A DNA stretch of 20,963 bases from UBA940 sp031548515 (GTDB taxonomy: Bacteria; Bacteroidota; Bacteroidia; Bacteroidales; Rikenellaceae), in contig JAVBRB010000011.1 in the NCBI GenBank assembly GCA_031548515.1, positions 1 to 20,963 on the forward strand. The letters are read 5' to 3'. A model generated the notes under the pieces. The model was not told the DNA's origin, did no database searches, and was given only the letters and a program-made list of their open reading frames with translations. Shown one piece after another: positions 6,948 to 15,124 of this stretch (its first letter is position 1; every line of letters starts with the position of its first letter). The translations under genes were made by a program, and so were the position numbers.

Positions 6948-7017
6948 GTCATTGCGAATATAGCAAAGGAATCGGACCTGCTCTCTGGATTGTTTCGTCC
7001 TCTATTCCCGCAAAGAC
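6948..7017. repeat. Degenerate dispersed inverted repeat (GTCATTGCGA type)
   Basis: The left arm starts GTCATTGCGA (6948-6957) and continues AGCAAAGGAATC. The right arm is GATTGTTTCGTCC (6988-7000) and ends CCCGCAAAGAC (7007-7017), with a CTCTCT centre. This layout matches a widespread bacterial intergenic repeat, GTCATTGCGAGG...GAAGCAATC / GATTGCTTCGTC...CGCAATGAC. Several arm positions no longer pair, so it looks decayed. It lies between the convergent tauE-like and valS genes and may serve as their transcription end. Confidence 0.55.
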
Positions 7018-7040
7018 GTCTGCTGCTGTGGTTTCGGCCT

Positions 7041-9662
7041 TTATGAGAGCTGCCCGATGCGTTCTTTGATTGCGGTGATCTTGGCTTCGGCGTCTGCTTT
7101 TTTAGCCTGTTCGTTGGCTACGACCTGCGCTGGGGCGGAGGAGACGAAGCGCTCGTTGTTCAGTTTGCCCATGACGCTTTTCAGGAATCCTTCCTGGTAG
7201 GACAGCTCCTCGCGCAGCTTCGCAAGTTCGGCTTCGCGGTCGATCCTGCCGCCCATAGGGACGAAATACTGCGCGGTCTTCACGATGAACGCCTCCCAGT
7301 CGGGGTCCTTTCCAGAGACGTTCTCTATTGAGGTGAGGTTGGCCATTTTTTCCAGCACGGGCGCGAATTCCGACGGGTAGTTCTCGTCGGCGATGACTTT
7401 CAGCTCGAGCGCCTCGCGGTTGAGTATGTTTTTCTTCGTGCGGATGGAGCGAATGGAGGTTACAACCTCGCGCACGAGGTCGAAGCGGGCCAGCATTTCA
7501 GGCTTTTGTTCGCCTGCAGCAGGCATCAGGCTTACGGTCACGCAGTCATCCTCGGTGCGGTCGGCTACGCAGTGCCACAGCTCCTCGGTCACGAACGGGA
7601 TGAACGGATGGAGCATCTGCAGCAGCTTGGCGAAGAACGCCTTGGCCTGCGCGAGCGTGGCCGCATCTATGGGTTCGCCGTATGCGGGTTTTATCATTTC
7701 GAGGTACCATCCCGAGAAATCGTCCCAGAATAGTTTGTAGGCCGTCATCAGCGCGTCCGAGATGCGGTATTCGGCGAAATCGGCTTCGATCGAGGCCAGC
7801 GCCCTCGACAGCGCCGCGTCGAACCATTCGCCTGCGAGGCGATTGGCCTCGGGCTGCGGCTTTTCGGCGGATTGCCAACCTTCCACAAGCCTCCAGGCGT
7901 TCCATATCTTGTTGCCGAAGTTGCGTCCCTGTTCGCACATTGCCTCGTCGAACATGATGTCGTTTCCGGCAGAGGTCGAGAGCATCATCCCCATTCGTAC
8001 TCCGTCGGCGCCGTAGGTGGCGATCAGGTCGAGCGGGTCGGGCGAGTTGCCCAGCTGTTTTGACATTTTGCGCCCTAGTTTGTCGCGCACGATACCAGTG
8101 AAATAGACCGCTCCGAAAGGCTTTTTGCCGCGGTATTCGAAACCGGTCATTATCATTCGCGCCACCCAGAAGAAGATGATGTCGGGGGCGGTGACGAGGT
8201 CGTTGGTGGGATAGTAATAATTTATCTCTTCGTTGTCCGGATGGCGGATGCCGTCGAAAACCGAAATAGGCCATAGCCACGAGCTGAACCAGGTGTCCAG
8301 AACGTCCTCGTCCTGGCGCAGGTCGGCGAGCTGCAGACCGGGGTTTCCCGTCTTTTCGCGCGCGAATTTCAGGGCTTCATCGGGGGTTTCGGCAACCACA
8401 TAGCCGCCTTCGGGAAGGAACCATGCCGGGATGCGCTGCCCCCACCACAGCTGGCGCGAGATGCACCAGTCCTTGATGTTCGACATCCAGTGATTGTAGG
8501 TGTTCTTGTATTTCGCGGGAACGAAACGAATTTCGTCGTCCATCACGGCGTCGAGAGCCGGTTTCGCGAGTTCTTCCATGCGCAGGAACCACTGCATCGA
8601 AAGTTTCGGCTCGATTGCCGCACCCGTGCGTTCCGAGTAACCCACCTTATTGGTGTAGTCCTCGGTCTTTTCCATCAGTCCGGCGGCTTCGAGGTCTTTT
8701 GTTATCTGTTCGCGTACTGCGAAACGGTCCTGGCCAACGTAAAGCCCCACTTTTTCGTTGATGGTGCCGTTATCATTGAATATGTCAATGGTTTCGAGGC
8801 CGAATTTTTCCCCGATAACATAGTCGTTGACGTCGTGCGCAGGGGTGATCTTAAGCGCCCCCGTTCCGAACTCCATATCTACGTAATCGTCCTCGATTAT
8901 AGGCACAGAACGCCCCACGATGGGAACTATGACGCGCTTGCCTTTCAGCGCGGCGTAGCGCGGATCGGCCGGGTTGACGCAAACGGCCACGTCTCCAAGG
9001 ATCGTTTCCGGCCGGGTGGTTGCGACGACTACGGCCCTGTCGCTCCCTTCGACCAAGTAGCGCAGATAATAGAGTTTACCTTGAGATTCCTTGTGTATTA
9101 CCTCCTCGTCGCTGAGGGCGGTCAGCGCGGCCGGGTCCCAGTTGACCATGCGCACGCCGCGGTATATCTTTCCTTTGTTATGGAGGTCGACGAAGACTTT
9201 GATGACGCTTTCGGTCATCGACGGATCCATGGTAAAGGCCGTGCGGTCCCAGTCGCATGAACATCCGAGTTTGCGTAACTGCTTGAGTATAATGCCGCCG
9301 TGTTCCTCTTTCCATTCCCATGCTTTTTCGAGGAATTTTTCGCGTGTCAGGTCCGATTTTTCAATCCCTTCCGCTTTCAGTTTAGCCACCACTTTGGCCT
9401 CGGTTGCGATAGAAGCGTGGTCGGTTCCCGGCACCCAGCAGGCGTTCTTGCCTGTCATGCGGGCGCGGCGCGTCAGAACGTCCTGCAGCGTGTTGTTGAG
9501 AATATGCCCCATGTGCAGCATCCCCGTAACGTTGGGTGGGGGTATGACTATGGTGTACGGCTCGCGTCCATCGGGTTCCGAATGGAAAAACCCGCGTCCG
9601 GTCCAGTGTTCATACCATTTTTCCTCGATTAGTCCGGGAATATACTTTTCGGCGGCTTTCAT
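7041..9662 (-). CDS. valS: Valine--tRNA ligase
   Basis: An 873-residue cytoplasmic class I aminoacyl-tRNA synthetase that charges tRNA-Val with valine. Visible features are the HIGH motif as HMGH at 50-53 (PPNVTGMLHMGH), the editing domain (VVATTRPETILGDVAV, GTGALKITPAHD), the KMSKQ motif at 532-536, the anticodon-binding domain, and a C-terminal coiled-coil arm from about 810 to the end (AELAKLREELSYQEGFLKSV...). Length and domain order are normal for the enzyme. The ATG at 9662 gives the family-typical start MKAAEKYIPGLIEEKWYEHW. A TATCTTTG -7 box lies about 30 bases upstream, and the gene is divergent from lon. Nothing is odd in the sequence, and the identification is firm. Confidence 0.98.
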   Translation of the reverse strand: MKAAEKYIPGLIEEKWYEHWTGRGFFHSEPDGREPYTIVIPPPNVTGMLHMGHILNNTLQDVLTRRARMTGKNACWVPGTDHASIATEAKVVAKLKAEGIEKSDLTREKFLEKAWEWKEEHGGIILKQLRKLGCSCDWDRTAFTMDPSMTESVIKVFVDLHNKGKIYRGVRMVNWDPAALTALSDEEVIHKESQGKLYYLRYLVEGSDRAVVVATTRPETILGDVAVCVNPADPRYAALKGKRVIVPIVGRSVPIIEDDYVDMEFGTGALKITPAHDVNDYVIGEKFGLETIDIFNDNGTINEKVGLYVGQDRFAVREQITKDLEAAGLMEKTEDYTNKVGYSERTGAAIEPKLSMQWFLRMEELAKPALDAVMDDEIRFVPAKYKNTYNHWMSNIKDWCISRQLWWGQRIPAWFLPEGGYVVAETPDEALKFAREKTGNPGLQLADLRQDEDVLDTWFSSWLWPISVFDGIRHPDNEEINYYYPTNDLVTAPDIIFFWVARMIMTGFEYRGKKPFGAVYFTGIVRDKLGRKMSKQLGNSPDPLDLIATYGADGVRMGMMLSTSAGNDIMFDEAMCEQGRNFGNKIWNAWRLVEGWQSAEKPQPEANRLAGEWFDAALSRALASIEADFAEYRISDALMTAYKLFWDDFSGWYLEMIKPAYGEPIDAATLAQAKAFFAKLLQMLHPFIPFVTEELWHCVADRTEDDCVTVSLMPAAGEQKPEMLARFDLVREVVTSIRSIRTKKNILNREALELKVIADENYPSEFAPVLEKMANLTSIENVSGKDPDWEAFIVKTAQYFVPMGGRIDREAELAKLREELSYQEGFLKSVMGKLNNERFVSSAPAQVVANEQAKKADAEAKITAIKERIGQLS

Positions 9663-9690
9663 ACGTTTTGTTTCAAATATTACAGAACTG

Positions 9691-9698
9691 CAAAGATA
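9691..9698 (-). promoter_or_regulatory. -7 box for valS
   Basis: Minus strand TATCTTTG, a perfect TAnnTTTG, 28 bases before the valS ATG. The predicted leader is only about 20 bases, too short to hold a T-box, so no tRNA-sensing leader is expected. Confidence 0.65.
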
Positions 9699-9741
9699 AC
9701 ATTTAATGGATACACGCCATGCGATGTCCGCGAAAAATCGT

Positions 9742-9749
9742 TATCTTTG
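9742..9749 (+). promoter_or_regulatory. -7 box for lon
   Basis: TATCTTTG followed by C, a perfect TAnnTTTG on the plus strand. It lies 43 bases from the divergent valS box and leaves a lon leader of about 180 bases. Confidence 0.6.
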
Positions 9750-9882
9750 CGGGGATTTGTGCATGCGGGACATGACACCGGGCCTGCCAAAACTATGGGT
9801 TTTTCCGGGGAGGCACTGTTTTTGATAATAATGTCAGGAGCCGGCCCATGCGTATTGCCGGAAATCCTTGAACCGGTCGGCA

Positions 9883-9895
9883 TGACATAATGTCA
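9883..9895. promoter_or_regulatory. Perfect palindrome TGACATaATGTCA in the lon leader
   Basis: Two six-base arms, TGACAT and ATGTCA, flank a single A. It lies in the transcribed leader between the lon -7 box and the preferred lon start. A further half site, ATGTCA, occurs at 9831-9836. It could be an operator or a small RNA hairpin (though the one-base loop disfavours the latter); both readings are guesses from symmetry. Confidence 0.35.
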
Positions 9896-9937
9896 GTGCG
9901 GCGGCAGGCAGAAATGACACGAAAGTTAAGGAACACT

Positions 9938-12367
9938 ATGAGCAAAAAAGATAAAATCTACATCGAAGATCTGGGCAACATCAACGATATGATCGAAGGG
10001 CACCACCAGGTGATACCCATCGTTTCGGGTGATGAGGATGAGATGCCGGCCGACGTGAACATACCGAGCGTGCTGCCTGTGCTGACGCTGCGCAGTTCGG
10101 TGCTGTTTCCGGGCGCCATTACACCCATCACCGTGGGGCGTGAAAAATCCATGAAACTCGTCAGGGATGTGGAGTCCTCGAACGGCATTCTGGGCGCCGT
10201 CCTGCAAAAAGAGCCTGACGTCGAGAATCCGGGTCCGGACGACCTGTATAAAGTGGGTACGGCCGCGCGCATCCTCAAGACGCTCGAGATGCCCAACGGA
10301 AACATGACGGTGATCCTGCACGGTCTCGAAAAGGTGGAGATCATGGACTTCGTCACTTCCGAACCATATTTCCGTGCGTCGATAGTGCCGATCAAGGATA
10401 CCTCGCCCGACCGCAACAACGTCGAGTTCGATGCCCTGGTGGATTCCATCCGCGACGTGGCGCTTGAAATAATCAATATTTCGCCCAATATGCCAAAAGA
10501 GGCGGCGTTCGCCATCAAGAACATCGACTCCAAGCGCGGTATCATAAATTTCATATGTACCAACCTCGAATTGAAAGACGCCGACCGCCAGAAACTTCTG
10601 GAGGCTCCCGGGCTTCTCGCCCGTGCACGGCGTCTTCTCGAGATTCTGATCCGGGAACAGCAGCTCGTCGAGTTGAAGAGCGAGATACAGGGAAAGGTCA
10701 AGCAGGATATCGACCGCCAGCAGCGTGAGTATTATCTGCAGCAGCAGATGCGTACCATCCAGGAGGAACTGGGCGATGGCGGCATGGACGACGAGATCGA
10801 GAAAATGCGCGAAAAGGCCGTTGCCAAAAAATGGGGCAAAGAGGTGGCCGAAATGTTTAACAAGGAGTTGGCAAAGCTCGAAAGGCTCAATCCGGCCGTC
10901 GCGGAATACTCAGTGCAGATGACATACCTGCAGCTTCTGTTGGAACTGCCGTGGAATGAAAGCACTGAAGATAACCTCGATCTGGCGCAGACCAAGGCGC
11001 AGTTGGACAAAGACCATTTCGGACTTGAAGAGGTCAAGGACCGCATACTGGAGCACCTCGCCGTGATAAAACTGAAAGGCGATTTGAAATCGCCCATCAT
11101 CTGCCTCTATGGTCCTCCGGGGGTGGGGAAGACATCGCTCGGCAAAAGCGTCGCCGAAGCCCTCGGCCGCAAGTTCGGGCGCATCTCGCTGGGCGGCCTG
11201 CACGACGAAGCCGAGATCCGCGGACACCGCCGCACATACATCGGCGCCATGCCCGGACGAATCATCCAGACCATCCGCCGTGCCGGTTCGTCGAACCCTG
11301 TCATTATTCTCGACGAGGTCGATAAAGTGGGCCGCGGAAACCACGGCGACCCGTCGTCGGCGCTCTTGGAGGTGCTCGACCCGGAACAGAACACCACGTT
11401 CCATGATAACTACCTGGACACCGAGTATGATTTGTCGAAAGTGCTGTTCATCGCTACGGCGAACGATATTTCGACTATCAACCCGGCTCTGACCGATCGC
11501 ATGGAGATGATAAACATACCGGGATACCTGCTTGAGGATAAAGTCCATATCGCACAGAAACATCTGGTCGGCAAGCAAAAGGATGCCCACGGTATTCCGG
11601 CCGACGCGATGGACATTTCAAATAAGGTGCTGGAAAAGATAGTGGGTGAATACACCCGGGAGTCGGGAGTCCGTTTGCTGGATAAGCACATCGCGAAAAT
11701 CGCGCGCTACCGTGCCAAGCAGATCGGTTTCAACGAAGGGTTCTCGCCGGAGATCACGGCAGCCGATGTCGAGAAGATTCTCGGAATGCCGCGCTACATC
11801 AAGGACGAATACGAAGTCGGCGGTATTACGGGCGTCGTTACAGGCCTTGCATGGACTCAGGTCGGCGGCGATATCCTTTACGTCGAATCCATACTCAGCC
11901 CGGGCAAGGGAGAGATACACCTGACGGGTAATCTTGGCGAGGTGATGAAGGAATCGGCCACCATAGCCCTCGAATGGGTAAAGGCGCATTTTCTGGAACT
12001 GGACATAGATCCCGAAAAGTTCAGGACGATGGATATCAACATCCATGTTCCCGAGGGGGCGATTCCCAAGGACGGTCCGAGCGCGGGTATTACGATGGTT
12101 ACTTCCATCGTGTCTACCTACACCGGCCGCAAGGTGAAGGAACGCATCGCCATGACGGGCGAGACCACCTTGCGGGGGCGTGTTATGCCCGTAGGCGGTA
12201 TCCGCGAGAAGATCCTAGCCGCAAAACGTGCCGGGATCACAGATATCATCCTGAGCGAGGACAACAAAAAGGACATCGCCGAAATAAAGGAGGACTATGT
12301 TAACGGAGTGAATTTCCACTACGTCCGCACCAACGACGACGTGCTTGCGCTCGCGCTCGCAAAATAA
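9938..12367 (+). CDS. lon: ATP-dependent Lon protease
   Basis: An 809-residue LonA-type AAA+ serine protease that degrades misfolded and regulatory proteins in the cytoplasm. The N-terminal substrate-binding (LAN) domain begins near residue 45 (LPVLTLRSSVLFPGAITPIT) and is followed by a coiled-coil linker (QQREYYLQQQMRTIQEELGD). Walker A is GPPGVGKT at 392-399 and Walker B VIILDEVDK at 455-463. The catalytic dyad is Ser715 (KDGPSAGI) and Lys758 (GGIREKILAAKRAGI), at the usual 43-residue spacing. In-frame ATGs at 9890 and 9914 also exist. The ATG at 9938 is chosen because it begins the family-like MSKKDKIYIEDLG and an AAGG lies nine bases upstream. The leader is long, with a palindrome and a short upstream frame. 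lemA follows 27 bases after the stop, so co-transcription is likely. Confidence 0.97.
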   Translation: MSKKDKIYIEDLGNINDMIEGHHQVIPIVSGDEDEMPADVNIPSVLPVLTLRSSVLFPGAITPITVGREKSMKLVRDVESSNGILGAVLQKEPDVENPGPDDLYKVGTAARILKTLEMPNGNMTVILHGLEKVEIMDFVTSEPYFRASIVPIKDTSPDRNNVEFDALVDSIRDVALEIINISPNMPKEAAFAIKNIDSKRGIINFICTNLELKDADRQKLLEAPGLLARARRLLEILIREQQLVELKSEIQGKVKQDIDRQQREYYLQQQMRTIQEELGDGGMDDEIEKMREKAVAKKWGKEVAEMFNKELAKLERLNPAVAEYSVQMTYLQLLLELPWNESTEDNLDLAQTKAQLDKDHFGLEEVKDRILEHLAVIKLKGDLKSPIICLYGPPGVGKTSLGKSVAEALGRKFGRISLGGLHDEAEIRGHRRTYIGAMPGRIIQTIRRAGSSNPVIILDEVDKVGRGNHGDPSSALLEVLDPEQNTTFHDNYLDTEYDLSKVLFIATANDISTINPALTDRMEMINIPGYLLEDKVHIAQKHLVGKQKDAHGIPADAMDISNKVLEKIVGEYTRESGVRLLDKHIAKIARYRAKQIGFNEGFSPEITAADVEKILGMPRYIKDEYEVGGITGVVTGLAWTQVGGDILYVESILSPGKGEIHLTGNLGEVMKESATIALEWVKAHFLELDIDPEKFRTMDINIHVPEGAIPKDGPSAGITMVTSIVSTYTGRKVKERIAMTGETTLRGRVMPVGGIREKILAAKRAGITDIILSEDNKKDIAEIKEDYVNGVNFHYVRTNDDVLALALAK

Positions 12368-12394
12368 TGATAATCAATTAAAACTTAAATAAAG

Positions 12395-12958
12395 ATGACA
12401 ACAACACTTTGGATCGTAATCGGAGCAGTAGTGCTACTGATCCTCATTCTCATCGGAATGTATAACTCGCTGGTCAAACTGCGCAACAACCGCGAGAATG
12501 CCTTTGCCGACATCGATGTACAGCTTAAACAGCGCCACGACCTGATTCCCCAGTTGGTAGAAACGGTCAGAGGCTATGCGAAACACGAACGCGAAACACT
12601 CGACAATGTGGTCAAAGCCCGCAACGAGGCTGTGGGCGCGCGCACCATCGATGATAAGATAGCGGCTGAAGGTAAACTCACATCTGCACTTGCCGGTCTT
12701 AAAGTTACACTCGAGGCTTATCCCGACCTGAAAGCCAATCAGAATTTCCTGCAGCTGCAGGAAGAGATCGCCGACGTCGAGAACAAGCTCTCTTCTGTAC
12801 GCCGTTACTTCAACTCGGCCACCAAAGAGTACAACAACAAGGTCCAAACGTTTCCGTCGAATATCATCGCAGGCATGTTCGGTTTCCGCAAGGAGGTCAT
12901 GTTCGACCTGGGCACCGACCGTGCATCTCACGAAGAGGCTCCCAAGATCAGTTTCTAA
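12395..12958 (+). CDS. lemA: LemA family protein
   Basis: A 187-residue membrane-anchored protein. One N-terminal transmembrane segment (about 5-22, LWIVIGAVVLLILILIGMYN) is followed by a long helical domain with the family hallmarks SLVKLRNNRENAFADIDVQL, RHDLIPQLVETV and ENKLSSVRRYFNSATKEYN. The biochemical function of LemA is not established. In many bacteria it is encoded next to an M48 peptidase, as here (60 bases upstream), which suggests a joint role at the membrane. It sits 27 bases after lon, so protein quality control is a plausible theme. The length fits the family (about 180-200). Identification is firm, function inferred. Confidence 0.95.
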   Translation: MTTTLWIVIGAVVLLILILIGMYNSLVKLRNNRENAFADIDVQLKQRHDLIPQLVETVRGYAKHERETLDNVVKARNEAVGARTIDDKIAAEGKLTSALAGLKVTLEAYPDLKANQNFLQLQEEIADVENKLSSVRRYFNSATKEYNNKVQTFPSNIIAGMFGFRKEVMFDLGTDRASHEEAPKISF

Positions 12959-13017
12959 AGCCGGAACGCCGGTGGCGATTTATTCGCTGCACGAATTTAT
13001 AATCGAAAATACGTAAC

Positions 13018-13950
13018 ATGAAATACGTTGGAATAAAAGGCCAGCAGAGCAGCAACAACTGGAAATCGGTGGTTCTGCTTATTGTCTTCCCTGTAATGGT
13101 TTTGGCCTTGACCATGCTGTTTATGCTGATATTATACTGGCTGACTTTCGAAAGCAAGGCCGAATATTCGGTGTGGGATGTGTCGTCATACTGGTTTATG
13201 CAGGCCCTGCCCTGGGTTCTCGGCGGTGTCGGCGTGTGGTTTATAATCGCGTTCCTGTTCAATACCAATATTATAAACAGGGCGGCTGGTTCTAAGCCCC
13301 TTGAACGCACCGAGAACAAGCGCGTCTATAACCTTGTCGAGAACCTGTGTATGACCAACGGCATGCCAATGCCGAAGGTCAACGTGATGGACTCGCCCGC
13401 ACTGAACGCTTTCGCCAGCGGGATCAACGACAAAACCTATACGGTGACGCTCACAACAGGTATTATCGACACTCTCAACGACGACGAACTCGAAGGTGTG
13501 ATAGCCCACGAGCTGACCCATATCCGCAACCGCGACGTGCGTTTGCTGATAGTGTCGATCGTGTTCGTAGGGATTTTCACGCTGATAATGACTGGTGCAT
13601 TCTATGCGATACCCCGCGTGAACGGCAAGAACAGCAGCGGGATAAAGCTTTTCCTGCTTATTTTGGCCCTTCTGGCTGCCGTGGGAACCCTGTGTTCCAA
13701 TATCACCAAGCTGGCCATTTCGCGCAAGCGCGAATACATGGCCGATGCCGGAGCTGCCGAAATGACACGCAAACCGCTTGCTCTGGCCAATGCCCTGCGC
13801 AAGATATCGGGAAACAGCGAAGTGGAAACGGTGAAGCGTGCCGACGTGGCCCAGCTGTTCATAGAGCACGGGGCGAATGGAAGCGGAGGAAGCCTTTTTG
13901 CGACCCATCCGCCCATCGAAAGGCGTATCGAAGTCCTGGAGCAGTTTTAG
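13018..13950 (+). CDS. HtpX-like M48 family membrane metalloprotease
   Basis: A 310-residue integral membrane zinc peptidase. Hydrophobic segments lie at about 17-45, 64-82, 176-198 and 209-230. The zinc site is HELTH at 164-168, with the third ligand Glu239 in SRKREYMAD; both are intact. The C-terminal FATHPPIERRIEVLEQF is the usual M48B ending. HtpX-type enzymes cleave damaged membrane proteins. In a lon, lemA, M48 order it probably works with LemA in envelope proteostasis. The final gene of the plus-strand run, it is followed 15 bases later by a strong terminator stem. Whether it is an HtpX ortholog or a paralogous M48 peptidase cannot be settled here. Confidence 0.93.
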   Translation: MKYVGIKGQQSSNNWKSVVLLIVFPVMVLALTMLFMLILYWLTFESKAEYSVWDVSSYWFMQALPWVLGGVGVWFIIAFLFNTNIINRAAGSKPLERTENKRVYNLVENLCMTNGMPMPKVNVMDSPALNAFASGINDKTYTVTLTTGIIDTLNDDELEGVIAHELTHIRNRDVRLLIVSIVFVGIFTLIMTGAFYAIPRVNGKNSSGIKLFLLILALLAAVGTLCSNITKLAISRKREYMADAGAAEMTRKPLALANALRKISGNSEVETVKRADVAQLFIEHGANGSGGSLFATHPPIERRIEVLEQF

Positions 13951-13964
13951 GTGACAGGCCGGTA

Positions 13965-14008
13965 AACAACATCAGGGGCATCTTATCACAGATGCCCCTG
14001 ATGTTGTT
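13965..14008. terminator. Perfect 18-bp stem, bidirectional terminator
   Basis: The left arm at 13965-13982 (AACAACATCAGGGGCATC) pairs perfectly with 13991-14008 around an 8-base loop. It lies between the convergent M48 peptidase gene (stop at 13950) and the DUF4435 gene (end at 14020). Each strand has only a short T-rich tail, but stem strength and position support termination in both directions. Confidence 0.8.
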
Positions 14009-14019
14009 ATATACGATCC

Positions 14020-15030
14020 TTATATCAGTCCGTTCTTTTCGAGCATTGCGCGGATATCCTCGTGCAGGCGGCGGTAGAGGAAACAGCCCTTGTAATCCTC
14101 GTTATAGGTTAGCGTATCGCGCACGTTGAGCAGGGCGTTGCGGTAGTTGCTTATCTCGTTGTTGAGGGCCGTCCCTTTTTGTGCCGACGTGGATATATAG
14201 TTGTTGGCCAGTAGTTTCAATTTATCGCATACGGCATTGAGCATCGGCACTACCACATTGTCCAACAGCGTATGGCCGTGCATAAAAAGGTATGTATTTC
14301 CGGGGGTCAGGTCGCGTTTCCGTGACAGCAGTGCGAAGTCATGCACCGCGCCTTTCCATTCGGCATGGTTCGTTTCCAGCGTGTGCAGCTTGCGGTTGAC
14401 GTTTCCAGACAACCATTGCAGGGTGCCGCGACCGCCGTTCTCCACTTCCAGATAGTTTAATTTCACGGTGTTCTTAAATTCGATCAGCGTGAAGATATGT
14501 TCATCGCCAAGCCTCGCCGAGTAGGCATACCACAGGAAAACAGGGTAAATTATGCGAGAATAGGCTTCGAGGAAGGCCTCGAAATCGAAAATGCGCGTAT
14601 CGTTCTTGGTGGCCTTGGTGCAGACAGTATGCAGCGTCGGGGCGAAACAGAGATAGTTCTCGGTTGCGTATGTGTAAGTGTGGAAAAGGAATGGCGATTC
14701 GATAACCCTGCGCGACTGCGCAGTGTAGCCGTTGAAAAGATAGTCGAAGTCGCTGTCCACGCAGAGCAGCTTCACGGGTGAACTTTCCCCTATCATGTCC
14801 ATTACCACGCGCTTGCCCTTCGCCAAGTCGGGACGCGGCGGAACGGCTATCTCGAAAGTGACGCGGTCGGACTCGAAATCGTTGAATATGCCCCGCCAGA
14901 ACGCTACGTCGTCGTATCCTTCGACATATACCTCCACCAGCATCTTGCCCTCTTTCAGGGGCAGACGCGACGGCAGTGCTTCGTTCTCACGGTTTCGGTA
15001 CTTCTTCGGCGGCTTTTTTTCCTTTGTCAT
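14020..15030 (-). CDS. DUF4435 (Toprim-like) protein of unknown function
   Basis: A 336-residue protein with DUF4435 features. An N-terminal strand ends in the acidic motif VEVYVEGYDDVAFW (Glu37, Asp40, Asp41). It is followed by KLLCVDSDFDYLF with Asp92, Asp94 and Asp96, and by YTYATENYLCF (~119-129). The glutamate plus DxD pattern matches a Toprim-type metal site, as in OLD-family and AriB nucleases. The C-terminal ~170 residues are helical and unassigned. A GTG at 15066 extends the frame into a dispersed repeat, so the ATG at 15030 is preferred. The kdsC operon terminator lies upstream, so this gene probably has its own promoter, which I could not find. In PARIS defence a DUF4435 protein (AriB) pairs with an AAA ATPase (AriA); no such partner is present here. 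Nuclease activity is an inference. Confidence 0.8.
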   Translation of the reverse strand: MTKEKKPPKKYRNRENEALPSRLPLKEGKMLVEVYVEGYDDVAFWRGIFNDFESDRVTFEIAVPPRPDLAKGKRVVMDMIGESSPVKLLCVDSDFDYLFNGYTAQSRRVIESPFLFHTYTYATENYLCFAPTLHTVCTKATKNDTRIFDFEAFLEAYSRIIYPVFLWYAYSARLGDEHIFTLIEFKNTVKLNYLEVENGGRGTLQWLSGNVNRKLHTLETNHAEWKGAVHDFALLSRKRDLTPGNTYLFMHGHTLLDNVVVPMLNAVCDKLKLLANNYISTSAQKGTALNNEISNYRNALLNVRDTLTYNEDYKGCFLYRRLHEDIRAMLEKNGLI

Positions 15031-15063
15031 TTGCAGGTCATTCTTTGTAAAAATTCCCAATAG

Positions 15064-15092
15064 CACCCTTCCCTACGGTCAGGGGAGGGGTG
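15064..15092. repeat. GC-rich hairpin repeat, copy B
   Basis: CACCCTTCCC (15064-15073) and GGGGAGGGGTG (15082-15092) form arms around TACGGTCA. It shares CACCCTTCC...GGAGGGG with copy A (4141-4184, opposite orientation) and 21 of 25 bases with copy C (5957-5981). It lies in the DUF4435 upstream region. Confidence 0.65.
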
Positions 15093-15101
15093 ATCGAATA
15101 C

Positions 15102-15123
15102 AAAAACAGAGTTGAAAACTCTG
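15102..15123 (-). terminator. Intrinsic terminator of the yihY-DUF2520-kdsC operon
   Basis: On the minus strand CAGAGTT, a TTC loop and AACTCTG form a 7-bp stem (15107-15123) directly followed by TTTTT (15106-15102). It is the classic factor-independent layout, about 80 bases beyond the kdsC stop. It separates kdsC from the DUF4435 gene. Confidence 0.7.
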
Positions 15124-15124
15124 C

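Noticed and set aside
8490..9260. Plus-strand 256-codon frame inside valS
   Set aside because: It is a shadow of the valS editing and catalytic domains.
9680..9883. 67-codon minus-strand frame in the valS-lon spacer
   Set aside because: It runs through both -7 boxes and the lon leader and has no recognisable features.
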